Below, piece after piece: positions 28,501 to 36,709 of a stretch of 64,000 nucleotides of DNA (its first letter is position 1; the number at the start of each line of letters is the position of its first letter). The DNA is taken from positions 66,085,870-66,149,869 of the forward strand of contig OZ007570.1 of the NCBI GenBank assembly GCA_963931925.1, read 5' to 3'. The notes under the pieces were generated by a model, which saw only the letters and a list, made by a program, of their open reading frames with translations, searched no databases and had not been told where the DNA came from. Source of the stretch: Onchidella celtica. Its lineage: Eukaryota > Mollusca > Gastropoda > Systellommatophora > Onchidiidae. A program made the translations under genes and the position numbers.

Positions 28501-31500
28501 CTTTAAAGCAATGCACTTGCGAATGAAAAGAATCGAAACGTACTAGGTGGTAAGTTCATACTTTTGAGAAAAGTGTTTTTTTTCTATGTTAGTAAGTTAG
28601 ACTAACGTGGGTTTTATCAGCTGTGTAACTTCATATTTTTGAGAAAAGTGATGTTGTTTTTTTTTCTGTGAATACTTAAAGGAAATTAAGCTAATATGGT
28701 TTTTATCTGAATATTTTCTAAATGCTCAGCACCTTCGAGCTCCAACATTTTGAAATTTGAAATACCAATTTTTGAGGGGCGACGTACCACAAGTTAGGTT
28801 CAATCATTATTTAGGTTTGATTGAATTTTGGTTGGATTTGATTTTCCCCATTTGATTGATACTATACCAGCAGGGTCACCGCAGATGAACCTGCATCAGC
28901 CTAGCTTCAAACGACAGCAAATTGAGGGCCTTGTGGTAGACTTTTCTAACTTGGTGTTTACAATTTTTATCAGGAGACGCGAATAACTTAATAACATTCT
29001 GTATGAGATTCAAGAGTATGATATTAAAAAAAAAAAAAATTCTTAACCCTTATCTTTTTAGAATTTAGTCCTCAACATATAACACAACCTGCGGGCTGTC
29101 AATGGCTACGAGCACCCAATTATAATTATCTCATTTAGAAAAAAAAAAAAAGTCGAGTTACGACAGTTTACCATCCGGCCATCGAAAATAATAACAAACA
29201 GTCGGAGAAAAAGAATGATAACAAAAACAGCAGAACAATGGTCCATTTTGAAAGACAATTTCATACTCTGTTTCACATAGCAAAACGAAAAATAATTATG
29301 GGATTAATTGATTATACTATTCCATGACCTGCCAAAATTCTCAGCATCATTATACAGATATAAACTTTTAATATGCCATGTGAAGGTTGAACAGGGGACA
29401 GTGGGTAAAATATTATGTATCTGTGACTTTATTTTTGTTTTTCCTAGGTATACCTCCTAGAAATGATTCGGAAGATGTTGAAGGACCCTATCCTACAATC
29501 GCGAACAACATACACGATGGCAGAAAAGTGCTGGTTGTCCAGGACTACGCTTACGGCAAATACCTGGGCGAGTTGCATGTGACATTTGATGACCAGGGCA
29601 ACCTGACATCCTGGTCTGGGAATCCAATTCTACTGGACCACACCGTCAAAAAAGGTCTGAGTTGTCAATAGTGGTTCTCTGATGTCTATGACATAAAGCA
29701 TTGTGTATTCTCTGATTTGATTCTCTGATGTCTATGACATAAAGCATTGTGTATTCTTTGATTTGATTCTCTGATGTCTATGACATAAAGCATTATGTAT
29801 TCTCTGATTTGATTCTCTGATGTCTTTGAAATAAAGCACTGTGTATTCTCTGATTTATTTTCTTTGATTTCTCTTCTTTTGCCTTTTATTGTGTATCTTT
29901 TCTGTATTATTTCTTGCGCGGGGCTTTACTGTATGCAACTTGTTCTTTTTGCCATGTTTTGACAGTGGTTCTCTGATGTCTTTGACACAAAACACTCTGC
30001 ACGACATCAATACGTTTCTCCTATGTCTATGACATAAAGCACTCTGCATGTTGTCAGTAGTGGTTCTCTCATGTCCGAGATATAAAGCTCTCTTAACATT
30101 GTCAACGCGCAAAACTGTGTGCATGATTTTTTAAAAGGCTTGAAGAAGGGACTGTCTCATCTTATTGTATCTAGTGTCTTCGGTTGAATCTAATTAAAAT
30201 GGCAAGACATATTAATTAAACTGCATGAAAAACGCCTGGCTTTTCTCTTTACCTATGAACTTTATTTCCAACAGATCCCAAGATCATGGATCTCATAAAA
30301 CAATACCTTCCTAAAATCGCAGCACTGAGAAACGAAATCATTGGAAGAACGGTGGTTGATCTGATGGCAGATAAGAGGGCATGCAGAACAACAGAATGTA
30401 CTTTGGGTGAGTTTCAGCTGGGCATAAATGTTAACATTTTAACACATCATTTATTTGTTTTTTTCATCTGTCCACCAGAATATGGGCCTTCCATGAAGTA
30501 CATACGCTCAAATTTGGCTTTTTCTTTTACCCCCCCCCCTCCCCCCCCTTCCAATCGCGTGTTTCAAACGCTTAGGTCAGGCGCACACGCGTGATTTTTT
30601 AATTGCCCATTCTGAGCAACTGTGTAGTCACTGGAACAGAACCAGCGGTCCTCCAGTTCGAAGCAACACAGGTGATTTTTTAAATCTATATACAAAGTGA
30701 AGAGTACTTCATTTATTACATGTAACTAAATAGTTTCTCGGACTGGGTAACAAAAAAAATCACTCGCCTGGCCTTGGCCTCAGCCTCATCTCACCCCACC
30801 TTGTACAAGCTTTTGGACATAAAAACAGTAGACGTCCATGTCAAGGCTTTGTTTTCTGAAAACTTTGGGTTGCATTTTTAATTTTTTTTTAATTTTTATT
30901 AGGAACATGATTTTTTTATATTCCGACAACCTGATCCCATGAGAAAAAAGTAAACAAAACATAGATTTTGGCGTCATTACCACAATCGAAATTAGTAACT
31001 ACCCCCCCCCCCCTAAAATTTCCCGCTCCCCATGTACACTTTTCACACGCTCGGGATCACCACCCTCTTCTCTCCTCTCCTAGCACTTATACATTGTGGA
31101 TGGCCTCATGAGTATTTTCTCTGATGGTTCAGTTGACCACGAGTCAAAGTTGTATTTTAATGGTTGATCTTCCAAAGAAGGAAAACAGTGTATAGACGGG
31201 TGCAGAAAATAACTGACAAACAGGCACAATGAGTAAGGAAGTAAACCGATAGGTGCCTGAGTGAGTGAGTGAGTAAATGTGAGTGAGTGAGTGAGTGAAT
31301 GAGTGAGTGAGTGAATGTGAGTGAGTTAGTGAGTGAATGGGTGACTGACTGACTGACTGACTGACTGACTGACTGATTGAGGGAATGAGTGAGTGGGTGA
31401 CTGACTCACTAAACCAACTGAAACAATAAATGATATTTCAAATTCAATTATGAAATAAACGCCCAGTTTACAAAGTTTCAAAAAAGAAAAGAAAAGAACG

Positions 31501-34500
31501 AACGGGTGGATTGCATGCATGTGCGATTTTGTAGGTTGCAGCTGACATTAACATGTAGATAAGTAGGGACATAGATAGATAAGTGGAAAGATAAGAAAGA
31601 GAGAGGTTGGGGGCTGTTTAGGTAGGCAGATATTACAGTAAAGGAAAGACATAAACACACTGGCAAGCAGGCAGGTACATTCGCATGGGCAGGGAGGGGG
31701 TGGCTAGATAGGAAAAAAGAGAAAAAAGAATGAGCAAGGAAGATAAATGAGACTTACATAACTGATGAATAAGAAAGGTAGGTATTACGAATGCACACTG
31801 GAAAGAACATTGGATGGCTTTGGAGATAGTCAAGTCAAGACGCGGTGGAGAAATAAATTATGTGGATGCATAGATAAGCGGTAAACAGATATGTACAAAA
31901 ACAAAGAAGTAAGACGACTGATGCATAGTTACACAGGAAAAAGGGCAGATAGATCTAGCTGTATTTGAAGCTAGGTGGTTTTGCGTGTGTGGAGAGGTTT
32001 ATTGATACTGCAGGGAGAAAATTCAGTAGCGCTAAGGAAGACGCGGAGGTGAAAAGAATTTCGGATGAATGCATGAGTGAATTATCAGAAAGGCCTGAAC
32101 ATTTTTTTTATTAATCACTCAGTGCATTGCTAAGGGACCTGTCACCTATTTTCTACCCCTGCTCTTGGGCTAGCCAGACAGGTGCGACTTTGTTGTGTTT
32201 TTTGCAGCCGCGTTGCGTTTTTCGAACTGTAGGCGAATGAATGGAGATTGGCGCACAAGGGAGGCAAGGGGACATTGCAAATATTTACGGGAATATGAAA
32301 CTAAGACAGGTCTGCAACAATACAACAAGTCGCATAGTTCGGGCCTGACCTGTATGTAAATAAGTAACTTTGAGTTGAGTTTGGAGAAAACTGGTCGACA
32401 ATGGGCTAGGGAAAAAGCAAGATAATGGACAAAATATAAAAGAAGGATGGGACAGAAGGGGAGCTGAGCCTACCTCAAACGTCCATCAATCACCCGCGTA
32501 AGTGAATAAACCTACGTGCATAGTGATTAGTCGTGGTCAGTGGAGAAAGTTCAAAGTTGAAAAATGAGAACAGAAGGAAACCCTTTTATGTTTACCTCAA
32601 AGCCACCCCTCTTTAGTTTGAAATTCTATCAGTGAGTATATCAGTCACTGACGGATCACCAAACAACTTGCCTCACTAACGGAGCCGTCACTGGCGGGTC
32701 ACCTTACTTCTATACACTTTCTATTCGTTTTGATTTGCATATAATTACAACAGGTAGTTTGATCGCTGATGCCTGGGTCCACCAGAATCTACGCCAGCAC
32801 GACTCCGAAGGATGGGCTGAAGCAGGAATTGCCTTTGTTAACGCTGCGTCCTTACGGACACCCATTGCTACAGGTAGGTTGAAAAAAACAAAACTGTCCA
32901 CATGTCCCACCATGAACCCGGAAAAAGTGGGATAGACATGATTTTTACTGGAGTGGACAAAAAACTATTGTACTTGAAGTGCATTCCTTACCATTAATAC
33001 ATCTTTGTTTATATAAATAAACTTTTCACATGCTTTAAGTAACTACAACAACACAAAATTGTCCTTTGTAGCTGTGCAATACACTTGTGCAGTTTCAAAA
33101 CAGGACCACCGAGTAACAATAACAATAGCTTTAACGCTCTGGCTCCCCGTATTCTGCATTGTCTGAAACGAGTGAATGTTTGTCCAACACTGTGTGTTCT
33201 TTTTTGATAATATATTGTATACAATCTACAAATAATGGATAGTTAAAAATAATCATAGCTTTCCATTCGTAGAATTATTGGAAATAATGTTGCATCCCTG
33301 AAACTGTTTGGATGCGACACTCTGTATTTGGACACTATCTCAATAGTTTTATAACCTTGTTGAATACCACACGCGGCGTTCCACTTCGATTTTTTAGATG
33401 TAGTAGATAAACAAGAATAATTAAAGCTAACGGACTATGCTTCATGGTTATTTCGGATTGTTGATTTGATAGTGATTACAAAACCAGAGTAAGTATTTCA
33501 GAAGAATGTCTATATTTACGGACACTTTATTTTAGGAAGAGGAAAATGAGGTCGTTTCTTAATTGAGAAATGTGGTAAATTTTAACAAAAGAAAAAAATT
33601 CCCTTGTAATTCAATGTAGTGTAATTTTATCCACCCGTCCTGATTTTTTTGTCCCCGTATGCTATTGTGTGTCTTTCCATTTTTGACCACCCCTGGTCTT
33701 CAGACATAATTATATTGTATTATACATTATGCCTGCATTACTGTATGTCACAAATCCCAGACTGGGAGATGTAATGATTATGACAGGACAACAATCACGA
33801 ACGAACAAGTATAACACTTAACAGAACAACCAAACAGACTCACACATTTATTATACATAAAGATAAAGATATACGTGCATTATATTATTCAATTCAAATA
33901 CCATCTAATGGTCAGTATTCCCAACATTCATTCTTCTCCGGGTCCACAACCCGATAGTTACTTTCTAACTATGCTCTGGCCTCAGCCTCACATCCATGTA
34001 TGTACTACTTGCGGGCCTCTCTTATTGGCTCCTGCTCAACCTAATCTCCGTATCTCAATCTCCCCTCAATATCTCAATAGCACATTAACATCTTAATTGC
34101 ACATTAACATCTTAATAGCACATTAACATCTTAATAGCACATTAACATCTTAATACATAACGTCCCTGTCTGTGGCCAGACTGCCACGACTAATGTGCTC
34201 TCGCTGTCCTGCGCGACAGCTTCACTCAGGCAGGCCTGTGGGTAGCCTTCTGCCCAACCCAAGCATTTCCTTATGCTGGCCTATCCCCTGTGCTAGTCTC
34301 TCCACCACGGGTAGCCTCACGGCCCGACCCCGGCACCAGTCATCACTGGAAAACACACAATCTCCCGACTGCTTCCTTCACGTCTGTCTCCTTGGACTTC
34401 TTAACTTGCAGTGATCTGACTATTCAGATCTGGCCTCGACTGAGCCTCAACTTCACTCACAACATGCACGCTTCAAGTCCCTTCCCCGCACTTATTGACC

Positions 34501-36627
34501 CTCGCTCACTCGCTCGTGACACTGTACACATGTTCGTATTTGTAATTCCATACCTGATTAGAAAAATGTACACTTTTACGAAAGAGTTTTACTTATTTCC
34601 AAATACATCAAAGTTGAAAATTAATTTCTGTAAGGGCAAATAGAAAACAATACTTCATGCAAAGTTTCAGCGATTTTCATCCATCCCTTTAAAAAATATT
34701 GTCATTTCACTTGGGCCACGTATTTGAAACGCATTGTAATTAACACTCACATACTGGCTGCCCTTTGTCCTGTTTTTTTTTCTTCCACTGTCTCAGTACA
34801 TTTTCCACTGCTCAGATCTTAAAATGAACAATTCTTTTTCATGCTACTGTTCTAATCATTAAAATCCTGTTTGCCAGGCGACATCACTAATGAGACTGTC
34901 ATCATGGTCCAGCCCTTCAGAAATCCGGTGGAAATTATTAATATAACAGGACAAGGGCTGTTTAACATCTTTGAGTTTTGCGCTTCTCAGTGGACAGAAG
35001 GGGGTCATCTCTATGGCGGTTTCTTACAAGTGTCAGGTAATTGTCTCGGTTGTTTTTTTTCAAGTGATAAGAAACTTCTCAGTGGAGTAGTGAGGCAGGT
35101 GACGATTTTCAGAAGAAGAGTAGATTTTTTCATTAGCAGTTCTGGCCTTTAACTTCCTGACATGTTCTAGAACCCCGGCCACGCCGAGGTCATGACTCTT
35201 GCTGTTCGTTACCCACTCTTTGTTGTTGTTGTTGGTGTTTAAAATAGTGCTAATTGCTATTGTCCATGTTAACCAGTCTTGTCTCACAACAGATTATGTG
35301 GCGTAATTTCTCTTGTGGATTCATTGTGATTAAGGTGAAGAATGATGACCCCCCTCCCCCTCCCCCCCCCCCTACGCGAGAGAGCCCTAAATGAAGCAAC
35401 ACACAAAAAAATAAGACTTTGGTACCCTGAAAAATTCTTGGAATTGGCAAAATGGGACAACAAAAGTATTTTTACAACAACATCAGGTACCCGACTTAGT
35501 TGCCAGGATAAATCTTGCATCCGCCCTTCCTGTCTCCTGCCCCCCTCCCGACCGACCCCACGGTCTCTCACTGTCCAAATTGCACCAGACTGAACGCGTT
35601 TCTTGGGTCTCATGCGCACTTGCGCCACGCATCCAATTTCTGGTTTGGGCATGGAGGTACTAATAACGTGTTATTAATAGCTCCATGGGTTTGGGAAAGT
35701 GCACCGAACTGAAAACTCTTAAAAAACTATCAAACATAATAATATGAATAATTATAATTTGATGCTTCATGGATGCTTCACGGCTCGGTTGGAAATATTC
35801 GAAAAGATATAATCATTTTCCAAAAACCCAACGCTTTCCTTAAGCTAACGTTCAAGGAAGTCATGTCGAACTTCAAGTAAGCTGTTATGTGCCACAAATA
35901 CTGAGATTACGAGTTCGTATCCTTTTCCAGGTCTTCAGATATCTCGTACATCTAGTTACAGGCAGAATTGGAGAAAAGTTCAGCTATGCACGGGCTTACA
36001 AAAATTATGTTTTGCCTGGCAATTTGATTCCCATTTTCTTGTATAACAAAATCATAACGAAACGTTAAATGTATGTCAACATCTGCATTAAAAAAACAAC
36101 AAGTGAAAAGAGATTCTATATCTGGACTGATCTCAATAACAGGTTTACTTCTTCTCTTCTGTTTCATTGCCTAGCTTATGGCGAATAAAAACTATGATTT
36201 GACGCCTCAACACTCGGTTGAAATCTTACTTTGTATATTAAAAAATATAGTAGTGGCGTAGTGATTCATTGAGTTTTCAGTTTTGAGCTTTTTTTCTTTT
36301 TTTTTGCTCAACTCTGCGGCGTAACTGACAGTAATAAAATCATAAAAAAATATAAAATGATATTCTCACGTGTCAGATAACCTAGCCCATTCGCTTGCTT
36401 TTTCAACCGGTATGTGTTTTCGATTTTAAGACAATCTTTTAAAAAAACAAAAAACGTTGTGAATGTGCAAAATAGAATGATCGTTTTTGTGCTCCCTTTG
36501 TTACACACCACTTGGGAGACGATATTTGACGCGCATACCATTTGGTGCGCAGTGCCCAAGCAGGCATGTGTGCATAACAAGGCTGTAGATTATTACAGAG
36601 GGAGAGAGAGGGAGGGAGAGAGAGAGG

Positions 36628-36709
<82 letters not shown>

